Shown: in pieces, positions 24,687 through 35,200 of the stretch
How positions within the stretch are numbered: the stretch's first letter is position 1
How the letters are laid out: each line of letters begins with the position of its first letter
Assembly (NCBI RefSeq): GCF_043641555.1
Contig: NZ_JBHZRJ010000003.1
Span: 682,001-746,000 of the forward strand
Direction of reading: 5' to 3'
Origin: Saccharospirillum alexandrii_A
GTDB taxonomy: Bacteria > Pseudomonadota > Gammaproteobacteria > Pseudomonadales > Natronospirillaceae
DNA length: 64,000 nt
The notes under the pieces: generated by a model
Databases searched by the model: none
What the model was told of the DNA's origin: nothing
Seen by the model: only the letters and a program-made list of their open reading frames with translations
Translations under genes and position numbers: made by a program

Positions 24687-26735
24687 ATGAACACTAAGTC
24701 ATGGCCCAGGCTGCTAAGTGGAATTGGCGTACGCCTCAGTGCGTTGATTCTTCTGGTGGCGCTCGTTATTTCCGGTGTATTTGGCTATGTGCAATTGGGC
24801 ATGAGCCAGTCGCAAACTGATTATCAGCGCTTGGTCGTCGACATCAGGCTCGGTAATGAACAACTGGAAACGCTCAGAACCAATTACCTGAGAACCTCGG
24901 CATTGTCGACAACCTTGCTGTCTGCCAGGACCCTGGAGGAGATTGACCGCTATGAGCAGGAGTTAACCGGTTTGTCAGGGCGTTTTGCTGACGTGACGGA
25001 TCAGTTGCAGTCATTGTTCCCTGAAGCCGGTACTGTGATCGAGCCGTTGCGCGCCTCCCGGCGTCAACTGGATGAATCGGTGGCATTGATCGTTCAGCTG
25101 CAGCGTCAGGTTTTGCAAACCCGACTGCAAAGGGAGTATGGGCTGGCGGCATTTCGCGATGAAGTAGCCGGGCTGAGCGAGGCGTTGTCCGACCTCATTC
25201 AACTGATCAACATGACGCCCAATGATTACCCGGCCGTCATCGAAGCGCAACGGGTGGAACAGATGTTGTTGTCGCTGGAGCTTGAGATCATCAGTTATCT
25301 GGCGACGTCGGATATCGGCTTGCTGGAACGGCAACGCATGTTGATAGAAGACACCATTCAAAATGTGGAAGCCACCTTTGATATTGTTATTCGAATGGAA
25401 GGTGACCCCTTTACCCGGGAGGATTTTGAATCCCTCAATGAAGGCTTTGATGACCTGGTGATCAATCACATAGTGCAACCTGAATTGCTGGACCGCCATG
25501 ATGATTTTTTGCAATTGCAGTCGAGCGCTCTGGCGACCGTCAGGGAAGTGGAAGCGAGTGTTTCCGGTTTTGGAGAGAGCGTTGAAACCATTCAACGCCG
25601 GGTGGAGGAGATCATTGTAGCGAGCCAGGCCAGAGCACAGCGCATCAGCGACCAGGTTCGAAGCGCCATGTTGGCGGCCCTGTTGGTGGTGGTTGTCAGC
25701 TGCGGCGGGTTGCTGTGGATGACCCGGGTACTGGTGATTCGGCCCGTGCAACAGATCACTGGGCGCGTAATCGATATCGCACAGGGGGATGGCGACCTGA
25801 CGCGAAGGCTGGATGTACAACGCAGCGATGAACTCGGCACACTGGCGGGGTACTTCAATGATTTCATCGGCAAGATAGAGCATCTTGTCATTGAAATTCG
25901 GAACACCGGTGTATCACTGGGTGAGCGCAGCCAGGCCCTGAATCAGTCGGCACACACCACACGCGCCAGCTGCAAACAACAACTGGAGCAGATGCATCAG
26001 CTGACTGACACTATCCAGACCTTGTTGCTGTCGGTTGAAGACGTATCCTCTCAGGCAGCCCGGTCAGTTAGTCAGGCTGAGGCAGCGAAACTCACCGGGC
26101 AGCACACTTCGGCAACCGTTGCCGAGTCGATCGCCCGGTTTGAGCAACTGGCAGGTGACATGGTGCATGGCACTGAACTGGTCACGGCTCTGGCGACCGA
26201 CATTGAACAGATTGATGCCATTCTCGACGTCATCAACAACATTGCCGAGCAAACCAATCTGCTGGCATTGAATGCGGCCATTGAAGCGGCCAGAGCGGGA
26301 GAGCATGGTCGCGGTTTTGCGGTAGTCGCCGACGAGGTACGGTCACTGGCATCACGTACTCAGCAGAGCACGGCCAGCATTCAGGGGGTTGTTGAACGCG
26401 TTCAGTCCGGGTCGGAGCGGGCCGTTGAATTTATGAAGGCTAGTCAGGGCAAGGGTCAGCAGGCCGTGGACAGTGCACGCCATGCTCGCGAGCAATTGTC
26501 ATTGATGGTCAGCGCCATCGAGCAGGTCGAACAGATGAGTCGGTCGATTGGTTCAGCGGCAGACACTCAGCATCAGTTGGGGGTTCAGGTCTCGGATCGG
26601 GCGGCATCGGTGGCACAAAGCAGCGAGCTAACACTCGACGAGGCAGCTCGTAGCGAAGCGCTGTGTGATGCCGTTGATCAATTGAGTCGCGATCTAAACG
26701 AGCGGGTAGAGTTGTTTGGTGTGAGCCAGGCTTAA
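24687..26735 (+). CDS. Methyl-accepting chemotaxis protein with large helical periplasmic domain
   Basis: 682 residues: TM1 near 16-38, an all-helical periplasmic domain of about 290 residues, TM2 near 326-349, HAMP (about 350-402, ITGRVIDIAQGDGDLTRRLD) and a cytoplasmic signalling domain with the conserved hairpin tip EQTNLLALNAAIEAARAGE. The large helical sensor resembles TorS-type domains, which read periplasmic binding proteins instead of free ligands. It follows the second GlpV paralog by 18 bases, which fits such a pairing. It lacks a C-terminal NWETF-like pentapeptide. Confidence 0.92.
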   Translation: MNTKSWPRLLSGIGVRLSALILLVALVISGVFGYVQLGMSQSQTDYQRLVVDIRLGNEQLETLRTNYLRTSALSTTLLSARTLEEIDRYEQELTGLSGRFADVTDQLQSLFPEAGTVIEPLRASRRQLDESVALIVQLQRQVLQTRLQREYGLAAFRDEVAGLSEALSDLIQLINMTPNDYPAVIEAQRVEQMLLSLELEIISYLATSDIGLLERQRMLIEDTIQNVEATFDIVIRMEGDPFTREDFESLNEGFDDLVINHIVQPELLDRHDDFLQLQSSALATVREVEASVSGFGESVETIQRRVEEIIVASQARAQRISDQVRSAMLAALLVVVVSCGGLLWMTRVLVIRPVQQITGRVIDIAQGDGDLTRRLDVQRSDELGTLAGYFNDFIGKIEHLVIEIRNTGVSLGERSQALNQSAHTTRASCKQQLEQMHQLTDTIQTLLLSVEDVSSQAARSVSQAEAAKLTGQHTSATVAESIARFEQLAGDMVHGTELVTALATDIEQIDAILDVINNIAEQTNLLALNAAIEAARAGEHGRGFAVVADEVRSLASRTQQSTASIQGVVERVQSGSERAVEFMKASQGKGQQAVDSARHAREQLSLMVSAIEQVEQMSRSIGSAADTQHQLGVQVSDRAASVAQSSELTLDEAARSEALCDAVDQLSRDLNERVELFGVSQA

Positions 26736-26748
26736 CAGGCGTTAGGTT

Positions 26749-26772
26749 GGGGGCAATAACGCCCCCGGTATT
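26749..26772 (+). terminator. Hairpin between the chemoreceptor and nucleoside hydrolase genes
   Basis: GGGGGC-AATAAC-GCCCCC forms a six-pair GC stem followed by a broken T-rich stretch (GGTATTCTTATT). It lies between convergent genes that end at 26735 and 26774 and could serve the plus-strand transcript. Confidence 0.55.
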
Positions 26773-26773
26773 C

Positions 26774-27721
26774 TTATTGCGCCGACAGTGTGCGTTCAAA
26801 TAATGAAAGTACCCGAACGTCGTCGACTTCAACGGCCACCTTCACCAACGGTCTGTTTTCCCAGCCTTCCGTTGGAAAGCTACGTCCTTCGGGGGCCATC
26901 ATCGTCTGGCCGATAGCCAGACCATCGGTCGCCACACGAATGGCACCATGGCGACAGCCAAACAGAGAGGGGTCCAGCACGTAGGCGATGGTAGCGGCGT
27001 CGTGGAAATAACAGCCATCGATGCCCATGGCTTCACGGTAAAAGCCGAAATAATGTTGTGCCGCCTTGTTCAAAAACCCGCCCTGTTCCGGATTCGCCGC
27101 TTCGATGCGTTCCAGCACCCCCGATTTGAGCAGAACCTGATGCGTCACATCCAGGCCTATCATGGTGACTGGCCAGTCGGCTCCAAAAACGGCGTCGCCA
27201 GCGTGTGGGTCGTTGATCAGGTTGGCTTCAGCCACCGGACTGACGTTACCGGTTTCGTGCACCGCGCCCCCCATTAACACCACTTCTTTTACTTTACTGG
27301 CAATGTCCGGGTCCAGTTCCAGCGCCAGCGCCAGATTAGTCAGCGGTCCCAGTGCAACCAGGGTCACTTCGCCCGGGTTTGCATTGACGGTGTCGACAAT
27401 AAAATGTGGGGCACTGCGCACATCACGTTCGCAGGCTGCTTCTGGCCAGCCTATGTTGCCGAAGCCGTCCTGGCCGTGCACATAGTCGGCATGTTTGCGC
27501 GGTTCCATCATCAGCGGTGTGTTGGCCCCCTTGGCGACCGGAACGGGTCTGCCCGCCCACTGGCTCAATGTCAGTGCATTCAGGGTGGCACGTTCGGCAC
27601 TGACATTGCCGAATACCGTGGTCAGACCCAGTACCTCGATGTCTGCAGCACCAAAGGCGAACAGGATGGCCATGGCATCGTCGATGCCCGGGTCTGTGTC
27701 GATGATGATTTTGTGCGTCAT
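26774..27721 (-). CDS. Inosine/uridine-preferring nucleoside hydrolase
   Basis: Hydrolyses ribonucleosides to base and ribose; 315 residues as in the RihA/RihB family. The Asp-rich calcium site IIIDTDPGIDDAMAI lies at residues 5-19, with VLMGGAV near 150 and the distal DAATIAYVLDP block near 242. GGAG lies seven bases before the ATG. The stop lies downstream of a ribokinase whose end overlaps this start by four bases (ATGA), so ribose released here can be phosphorylated at once. Whether purines or pyrimidines are preferred cannot be read. Confidence 0.94.
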   Translation of the reverse strand: MTHKIIIDTDPGIDDAMAILFAFGAADIEVLGLTTVFGNVSAERATLNALTLSQWAGRPVPVAKGANTPLMMEPRKHADYVHGQDGFGNIGWPEAACERDVRSAPHFIVDTVNANPGEVTLVALGPLTNLALALELDPDIASKVKEVVLMGGAVHETGNVSPVAEANLINDPHAGDAVFGADWPVTMIGLDVTHQVLLKSGVLERIEAANPEQGGFLNKAAQHYFGFYREAMGIDGCYFHDAATIAYVLDPSLFGCRHGAIRVATDGLAIGQTMMAPEGRSFPTEGWENRPLVKVAVEVDDVRVLSLFERTLSAQ

Positions 27722-28638
27722 GCCGGGTCTCCGTCTGTGGGTTGGTGTGCTGTCTTGCTCATAAAGGCCTGGGTTTCTTCCAGCGTGGGGATGGAAGAGG
27801 ATGCCCCAAGGCGGGTGACGCAGATCGCGGCAGCGGTCGACCCCAGCGCCATGGCCTGTGCCGGGCTATTGCCTGCAGCAAGCGCCGACAAGGCATAACC
27901 AATAAAGGTGTCACCGGCGGCCGTAGTATCGAGAGCCTCGACAGAGTGTGCGGCAACGCTGTCTCTGTGAGTCTGGTGCAAATACACCACACCCGCTTTG
28001 CCGAGCGTCAGCAGGGTATGCAATTGCGGGTAGGTGTTCACCAGTGCCTGTTCTGCATCGGCAACGGTCTGGGTTTCGGTCAGGTCCATCGCTTCAACTT
28101 CATTGACGATCAGCCAGTCGATCTGGCCAAGCAGTGGCCTGACCCGATCTACATCCATAGGGGCCGGATTGAAGGCAATGGTCAGCCCCTGTTGGCGCGC
28201 TTGGGTTATTGCTGCTTCGAGGCCATTGGTTTCATTCTGCATCAGCAACCAGTCGCCGCGTTGGCCGTTAGCCAGCGCCTGCGCCAGTTGCGCTTCTGTC
28301 AGCCGGTGGTTGGCACCGGGGTACAGGATGATGGCGTTCTCTGCGGCTTTGGTCAGCTGAATGATGGCATGGCCACTGGCCTGGGGCAGCAGTACGACCT
28401 GGTCGGTATTGACCCCGGCCTCCTGCAGCTGTGTCAGGGCCCAGTCATCCTGCTGACCCAACGCGCCAATGTGCCGTACGTCGGCGCCGGCGCGAGCTAG
28501 CGCAATGGACTGATTGGCACCCTTGCCACCCAGTACGGTCTGGTAATCGGTTGAACCCAGGGTTTCTCCGGGGCGGACAAAGTGGTCGACCTGGTACAGA
28601 TGATCAATATTAATGGAACCGAGGTTGTAGAGGGTCAT
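27718..28638 (-). CDS. rbsK: Ribokinase
   Basis: PfkB-family sugar kinase of 306 residues. The N-terminal GGKGANQSIALARAGADV (about 39-56) is the ribose-binding signature, and DTTAAGDTFIGYALSALAAG (about 248-267) holds the catalytic Asp and anion hole. First gene of a two-gene operon with the nucleoside hydrolase. No ribose transporter is beside it, so its ribose probably comes from nucleosides. Confidence 0.93.
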   Translation of the reverse strand: MTLYNLGSINIDHLYQVDHFVRPGETLGSTDYQTVLGGKGANQSIALARAGADVRHIGALGQQDDWALTQLQEAGVNTDQVVLLPQASGHAIIQLTKAAENAIILYPGANHRLTEAQLAQALANGQRGDWLLMQNETNGLEAAITQARQQGLTIAFNPAPMDVDRVRPLLGQIDWLIVNEVEAMDLTETQTVADAEQALVNTYPQLHTLLTLGKAGVVYLHQTHRDSVAAHSVEALDTTAAGDTFIGYALSALAAGNSPAQAMALGSTAAAICVTRLGASSSIPTLEETQAFMSKTAHQPTDGDPA

Positions 28639-28800
28639 AAAGGCATTCCGGCCGTCTGAAAAAGGGAGGGTTGGGCACCGCCGTGATCCAATAGTATGGC
28701 AGTGGTTTAGCTTGACTGTGAAGTTCGCTAAGATTAGATCATGAACAGTAAACCAATCGGTCAGGTTTTTAAACCACCAGACTGACTACAGGAGTGTGTT

Positions 28801-29217
28801 ATGGCCTACGATCCGAACAACATCTTCGCCAAAATGCTGCGCGACGAAATTCCCTGCATCAAGGTCTATGAAGACGACTACACCCTGGCGTTTATGGATA
28901 TCATGCCACAGACCGATGGCCATACCCTGGTGATTCCAAAAGAGCCCGCCGAGACCTTGATGGACTTGTCCGATGAGGCGGCAGCACACTGGATTCAAAC
29001 GACCAAAAAAGTCGCTGCTGCGGTTAAGGCAGGGCTCGAGGCTCAGGGCGTGGTGTTGTTTCAGTTGAATGGCAAGGGAGCGGGTCAAACCGTTCCTCAT
29101 GTTCACTGCCATGTTATCCCGGGCTCCATCGCCGACCTGCGCCAGCCTCACGCCACCAAAGAAGCGGATATGGAGCATCTTAAGTCGCTGGCTGAAAAGA
29201 TCCGGGCGGCGTTGTAG
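28801..29217 (+). CDS. HIT-family protein (Hint-like nucleotide hydrolase)
   Basis: 138 residues. The histidine triad HVHCHVIP puts the three His at about 100, 102 and 104, and MPQTDGHTLVIPK comes earlier. The family cleaves AMP-linked or dinucleotide substrates; the substrate here is unknown. ATG 28801 follows CAGGAGTG by six bases. It is convergent with the MATE gene, 13 bases apart, with no visible terminator between them. Confidence 0.95.
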   Translation: MAYDPNNIFAKMLRDEIPCIKVYEDDYTLAFMDIMPQTDGHTLVIPKEPAETLMDLSDEAAAHWIQTTKKVAAAVKAGLEAQGVVLFQLNGKGAGQTVPHVHCHVIPGSIADLRQPHATKEADMEHLKSLAEKIRAAL

Positions 29218-29230
29218 CCCTGCTGAACGG

Positions 29231-30601
29231 TCAGGCCGGAGCTGTCTGGGTGTCCGGCTCATCGGCCAGATTGGCCAGCCAGTGGCGGCGGCGCACACGC
29301 CAGTAGACGCCCGCCGCTTTGACGACCTCTTCGCTCAACACCAGAGCGTATACCCAGATAAAGGGCAGCTCCCAGATAAAGGCCGCTATCCAGGTTAATG
29401 GCAGGCCAATCAGCCAAAGCGCCACCATATCCATACCCAGGCAAAACTTGCTGTCGCCGCCGGCGCGCAGAATGCCCTGAATGGCGGTCATGTTGAACAC
29501 CTTGATCCAGAAGCCCAGGCACATGATGACCATGGCCCATTGTGTCTGGCGAAGGGTTTCGCCGTCCTGGGTGGCCAGTGTTGCCAGTAGAACCGGAGAG
29601 CCGATCAGCAGCAATATACCCACCATCAGTGAGCCCAGCGGTGCCATCCACATAAAGCGATTGGCCAGCCAGTGTGCTTCGTCGAACTGGCCGCGCCCGA
29701 GACGCTGACCAATCATGATGCCGCAGGCGTTAACCAGGCCAAAGAACAGCGAGTGATACATGCCTTCAATGGGTGCCAGCAGGCTCATCACCGCCAGCGG
29801 TACAGTGCCCATACGACCGGCGATCAGGGTGTACCCCAGCGAACCTACTGACCAGAGGGTAAAATTCAATACCAGCGGCCAGGTCAGCGTGAAAAACCGT
29901 CTGGGCAGGGTAGAGTGGCGCAGACCAGTAAAGGCACTGACCGACAGATGCAGGGTTCGGGTGCGTTGAACGTCAACGGTCATCCAGCCGATCTGAAATA
30001 CGCGCGCCAGTACTGTCGCAACCGCCGCGCCTGTGACACCCAGGGCAGGCACGCCCAGCCCACCGTTAATAAACCAGTAATTCATAACGATGTTCAGCAC
30101 GATGGCTACGATCGCGTACTTCAGCGGCCAGCCGGTGCGGCCAATGGCGCGCATTGCTGATTCATAAACGATGATGCCCTGGGTTGTGAATAAGGTCAGG
30201 CCGAGCAAAGCCATGTAGGGAGTGCCCAGTTGGATAACCGCAGGGTCCTGTGTTCCCAGGCGCACCAGAAACTCAGCGTTTAGAATCACCAAAAGGGTAA
30301 AGGGCAGCATGATCAGGGCGCCGACACACTGCGACAGCGCCAGCGTTTGCCGGACTTTTTCATGGCGACCGGCGCCAAAATACTGGGCACAGAGAATGCT
30401 GCACCCAGTCCCCAGCGCGGCCATGATCAGAATCAGTACGAAATTCAGCTTGGCCGCCAGGCCGACGGCCGCTACCGCCTCGCTGCCCAGATGCCCGACC
30501 ATCAACACGTCAGCCATGGCCAGCGCGGATACCAGGGCTGACTGAAACGCGACTGGTAAAGCCAGTGCAAAAACCTGTTGCCAGAATGCCCGGTAGCTCA
30601 T
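29231..30601 (-). CDS. MATE-family efflux transporter
   Basis: 456-residue, 12-helix antiporter of the NorM class, starting AFWQQVFALALPVAFQSALV and with MADVLMVGHLGSEAVAAVGL near residue 29. Two six-helix halves can be followed (about 10-220 and 235-440). MATE proteins export cationic drugs or metabolites using Na+ or H+. GGAG precedes the ATG by five bases. It diverges from an AraC-family gene at 30726, which may control it. Confidence 0.93.
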   Translation of the reverse strand: MSYRAFWQQVFALALPVAFQSALVSALAMADVLMVGHLGSEAVAAVGLAAKLNFVLILIMAALGTGCSILCAQYFGAGRHEKVRQTLALSQCVGALIMLPFTLLVILNAEFLVRLGTQDPAVIQLGTPYMALLGLTLFTTQGIIVYESAMRAIGRTGWPLKYAIVAIVLNIVMNYWFINGGLGVPALGVTGAAVATVLARVFQIGWMTVDVQRTRTLHLSVSAFTGLRHSTLPRRFFTLTWPLVLNFTLWSVGSLGYTLIAGRMGTVPLAVMSLLAPIEGMYHSLFFGLVNACGIMIGQRLGRGQFDEAHWLANRFMWMAPLGSLMVGILLLIGSPVLLATLATQDGETLRQTQWAMVIMCLGFWIKVFNMTAIQGILRAGGDSKFCLGMDMVALWLIGLPLTWIAAFIWELPFIWVYALVLSEEVVKAAGVYWRVRRRHWLANLADEPDTQTAPA

Positions 30602-30725
30602 CGATTCTCCATGTGCACTCGAACAAGTGCAGTCAGGTTAATACTGTGAAAAAGAATGTTCCGATCGAGTGGCGGCTGCTTAATAGCGTAGGTGGTTGTT
30701 CAGGAATCGATGGAATAGGCTTGTA

Positions 30726-31670
30726 ATGGGCTATATTCTAGGGTCAGGTAACCTCAAGAGCTATGTGCAGATGAATCAACTACCTGTGAATATGGATCAT
30801 GAAGACTTTCAGGACATTCTGATTCTTGGCCCAGAATGCCGGGAGCGCTTTCTGATTACTGAGGAGATTCCTGAGCTTAGAGATCATGACATGCACATGG
30901 GTGGGGTCAGTTGGCTGCGTGGGCGTTATCACGTCGGACGAAAAGATCCCGACATACATACCCTGCTGTTTACACTCGGAGGTGGCGGGCAGGTTCTTTT
31001 GCCGGGTCGATCAGAGGTCATTACCCCTGGCAGCGTTACCCTGCTGCCTGCCCATCAACCTTTCCTGTTTGAACTGGGTGCCGCAGAACAGGAATGGCGA
31101 ATGGCCTGGCTACTGCTGGACGACTCCGAGGTCTGGTCTGCCTTGCGCGGTCAGCCGGCTGATGTGTTTCAACATGATCAGGTTTGGGCTATTTCCCCGA
31201 TGATGGACGCACTTTATCACCAGATTAAGACACCGCGCCGGCGCCGCATGGTCGGACTGATCAGTGAAATACTGACCGACGTGTTGCTCAGAGAATCGGG
31301 CTATAGCCGGCTTGAAATGACGATACGTCAATTGTATGCCCAGCTCGAAGACCAGTTGCATCATCCCTGGTCTCAGGCGAGATTGGCCGAGCGGGTACAT
31401 TGCTCGGTACCGCACCTCAACCGGGTGTGCAAGAAACTGTATGGTCAGGGGCCCATGTCGCGCCTGGCGGATCTCCGGTTGCAGCGCGCCGGTGAACTTC
31501 TGGCGAGCAGTAACTGGCAAGTCAGTCAAATTGCTCAGCGGGTTGGCTATGCCGATGCCTTCAATTTCAGTCACTGGTTTCGTGGCCGAACCGGAATGTC
31601 GCCGACCCAGTTCAGGCGCTATTCGCGTAGCCGCTCCTTACAGGAAAAGGAGCAGGTATCGCTAAAGTAG
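30726..31670 (+). CDS. AraC-family transcriptional regulator
   Basis: About 314 residues: an N-terminal cupin-like sensor (about 50-140, GQVLLPGRSEVITPGSVTLL) and a C-terminal pair of helix-turn-helices with ARLAERVHCSVPHLNRVCKK and VSQIAQRVGYADAFNFSHWF. The start is uncertain: ATG 30726 has no strong site, and in-frame ATGs at 30771 and 30792 are possible. It diverges from the MATE gene across 124 bases. The sensor domain suggests a small-molecule ligand, unidentified. Confidence 0.88.
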   Translation: MGYILGSGNLKSYVQMNQLPVNMDHEDFQDILILGPECRERFLITEEIPELRDHDMHMGGVSWLRGRYHVGRKDPDIHTLLFTLGGGGQVLLPGRSEVITPGSVTLLPAHQPFLFELGAAEQEWRMAWLLLDDSEVWSALRGQPADVFQHDQVWAISPMMDALYHQIKTPRRRRMVGLISEILTDVLLRESGYSRLEMTIRQLYAQLEDQLHHPWSQARLAERVHCSVPHLNRVCKKLYGQGPMSRLADLRLQRAGELLASSNWQVSQIAQRVGYADAFNFSHWFRGRTGMSPTQFRRYSRSRSLQEKEQVSLK

Positions 31671-31738
31671 AAAGTCACGTTGATTATTAATTAGCCACAG
31701 GGCTGTCTATTTATTGTTCAGCATGGAATGACTTTCTA
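31668..31738. repeat. Ten-base inverted repeat with long loop after the AraC gene
   Basis: TAGAAAGTCA (31668-31677) and TGACTTTCTA (31729-31738) are perfect inverted repeats 51 bases apart, beginning at the stop codon of the AraC gene. They may be a weak transcript end or a DNA site; there is no T run. Confidence 0.4.
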
Positions 31739-32235
31739 GCTCAATTAATTGGTGAATTACCCGCTGATTTTCAGGTTATCTGGCGTTTTTAAGACTTTTT
31801 TTAGGCGCCAGGAAAAGCCACTTGGTGCACATTGGTTGCCTGTTCGTATGTAAGACATTGCCGACAATTTTTTGGTATGACGAGTCAATCACAAAAAAAA
31901 ATATTGGCAAATATCACCGATTGACTTGGGTGGCCCGAAACCGTTTCATACACGCGCCGAATGCGAGCATGTCGTCGCGGCACACTGAACATGAAGTTCA
32001 GTAGCACGATCCAACCTCCGGAGTCCTGATCAGCTCCGCATGGGTTGCGAAGGGAACAGCTACAGACAGGGAAAGACAAGGACGATGCGTCTTTGATCTA
32101 TTTTAAATCCTACGCCTGCGGGCGCAGCGATCCTCTATTTCCCTTTCTGTCTGAGACTCTCGATAGCGTATCGCGCTGAATTCGTACTGCGTGAAGGAAT
32201 GCAGTACGACACCTGAAAAGTCATAGGAGAAGGAA
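31739..32235. other. AT-rich intergenic region with two small palindromes, no gene
   Basis: No convincing gene. ACTGAAC-ATGAA-GTTCAGT (31984-32002) is a perfect inverted repeat. CGTACTGC and GCAGTACG (32183-32190 and 32201-32208) form a stem in the leader of the large lipoprotein gene, about 30 bases before its strong ribosome site AGGAGAAGGAA. The AT content is higher than in the flanks, as expected for a promoter region. Confidence 0.45.
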
Positions 32236-35200
32236 ATGTCTGAAGGCATTTGGATTAAAAAGTCACTGGTTGCTGCGGTCGCAGCAGGTACTCTGGTTCT
32301 GGTTGGCTGTGGTGAAGATGATTCCAACAGCAGCAACAGCTCCACCAGCAACGAATCTTCACAGTACGTCAGCGTCAACAACCCGCGTGGTTCCATTACT
32401 GGCCTGGTGACTGACACTAACGGTATGCCAATCGAAGGCGCAACCGTCTACCTTGGCAACCAGTCCGTTGTAACCAACGCCGGTGGCCAATACTATTTCA
32501 GCGATGTGGCCGTCAGCCAGACAGTTCGCAACGACAACGATTCCTACGCCCAGGCACTGGCACTGACCATTGTTCCGCCAGCCCAGTACCTGAAAGCGAG
32601 CGTTACTGTTAAGCCGCAAGCGCAACTCTTCAATGGCTCTGAAGCCAATGCAGACACCAGCGAAGTCACCAACCCGGTAACCACCTTCATCGATGGCTTC
32701 AATGCCTCAGCTGGAACCGCGGTATTGCCTGAGAAAATGGCAACCGTTAAAGGCGTTCTGCGCAGCGCCGACAGCGGCGAAGCGCTGGCTCAGGTTAACC
32801 TGGCACTGGATATGGTTTCTACCGCCTCTGGCGTCGACCAGGAGCAACAACAGGATGGCGTTGTAACCAGCTACGGCATTGAGTCTGTTACCACCACTAC
32901 TACGGCCAGCGGTGCTTTTGAATTCACTAACGTCCCTGCTGACGCCATTCTGAAGCTTGCAGCTGAAGGCTATACCGTCACTGCTCAAGCGGATACTTCA
33001 GATGAGTACACGCCCTACGAGCTGGGTAACGTAGAAGCCACTGAAGTACAAAGTGACGATGAAATTGCACCCTGGGTGAAAGCCGTTGCCGAAGTTGTCG
33101 ATCAGACTGCGGGTCGCGGTATGTTGAACGATGACGTTACTACTCAGTTCACCATCGAATTCAGCGAAACCATGGCTAACATCGATGTGGCAGGTAACTC
33201 TCTGCTGGTACGTGACGTTGACGGTGGTGCCTACCTGCCGCACAGCGCCAGCCTGAACGGCAAAGTGCTGACGGTAACTCTGGATTCAGCTTTGGTCGCT
33301 GGCAATGAAATTGACGTGTTGTTGCTGCGCGATGATTTCCGCGATACCGCCATGCCATCAAACTCCGTTGGCACTTCCAAGTATGATGTCGAGACCGAGT
33401 CGCTGATTCCCTCCCCTGTTGGTTTTGATGAAGGCCTGACAACCAGTGTTGGCAGCAACTATGTCCGCATCAAGCTGAAAGCCTACATTGAAGCAAACCA
33501 AAATGCCGAAGCTGTTGACCTGAATGACACTGATAGCCAGCAAAATAAGGACGATTACGGTTTTGGTTCTTTGCTGCAACTTCAAGAGAAAAACAGTGCC
33601 TTCCTGGATGTTGACGACGAACGTGTCGGTATTCAACAACTGAACACTGCTGACGACAACGATTCCAGTAATGTCGCCGACGCGTCAGAGCGTATGGAAG
33701 ATCTGGCCAGTGCCATTGCAGCGACCGTGGGTTACATTGATGACACCAGTGTTGAAGCCAATGCCGCTGGCATTGAGTTTGAAGCAACGGTTGCCGACTA
33801 CTATGAAATGGACGTTATCGGCAGTAATGGCCTGTCCAAATTCAACGGTCTGGTTAACAAGCGTCTGGTCGGCGCGACATTCGACGGTGGCGTTGCCAAC
33901 CGTTTCGTATCCGATGTCGTAGAAGGCGAACCAATTTACCTGGTTGTTCAGGGCGTAGAACCTGAAGATATGATCACTATCACGCCATACGATCAGTTCG
34001 GCTACAGTGGCCAGACAGCATCGGTAACGTTGAAAGACAATGTCGCGCCAACCACCGTGCTGCAAAATGCGTATGGCGTTAATGCAGACAACAACAACGG
34101 CTCGGTGACCAGCCTGCAATACGGTAATGGTGGCGAGCAGTCATCTACGCCTCTTGTTGATCCGGGCATCCCGTTCCTGAACATCACTCCGCGCATGTTG
34201 AGCGTGGTTGATGGCACCAGCGACGGTACCGAAGAACTGGGCGTTGAAGGTCTGCTGACACTGAAGCCCCTGTTTGACCTGAACCTGGTTAACAACATCG
34301 CCGACAGCAACGACCGTGGTGAATACTTCATCGACGAGCTGGACTTCGACGCTGCCAACATCCCTGGCTCTACTCCTGGTATCTACGATGCAGTAGCCTA
34401 CTCAGCATGGATGTTAGATGTCCAAGATCCAAATACCGGAGAGCCGGGCGCACGCACTCGCACTATTGGTGTAGCAATGTCTGAAAATGTTGAACTGACT
34501 GGAACGGACCCGGTTGTTGATACGCTGAACGCTGGCCTGAGCAACTTTGTTGCCAACAGCAACGTCAACATTGAAGACGATGGCGAATCAACAACGGCCG
34601 ATCTGGTCCAGTTCGACATCGACGATGTGGTGACGTTCGGTAACACCGATCACGGCTCCATCATTGACTTCGAGGCTTCCATCCAGGATGCGGCCGGAAA
34701 TGCTGGTTCAAGCAATGCCAAGGTTGTCGTTGGTGATGCACTGCCGCCGATGGTAGAGAGCGCCAGCTATGTAGGTAACGAACTGGTCATCAACTTCAAC
34801 GAAGCTGTTGCCATCGATACCACCACACAGATCGTTCTGGGTGGTCAGACCATCACCATGGATCTGGACACGGTTAACGCTTTCAATGCACAGGCTGATC
34901 AGTCTACCCTGCGTGTTTTGCCAAGCGCCTGGGGCGAAGACCTGAACCGCACCGCGACTTTCACACTGGCACAGTATGATGAAACCGATGCAACTGAAGG
35001 GTCTTTCCCGTCGGATCTGTACCGCCACGCTCGTCTGAACTTCAGCGATGTTGAAGATGTGCTGGGCAACAGCTGGAACGATTTCTCGATCGGTAACGCT
35101 GCCGATGACAACGAGTTCTTCTTCCATCAGCCAGATTTCGCAGCGATTGATGAAACTGGTTTGTTCCGTGTAACCGGTGTCGACAACGGTACAACGCTGA

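Noticed and set aside
31822..32004. A 60-codon open frame in the AT-rich gap before the large lipoprotein.
   Set aside because: No ribosome site, no motif, and it lies in a likely promoter region.
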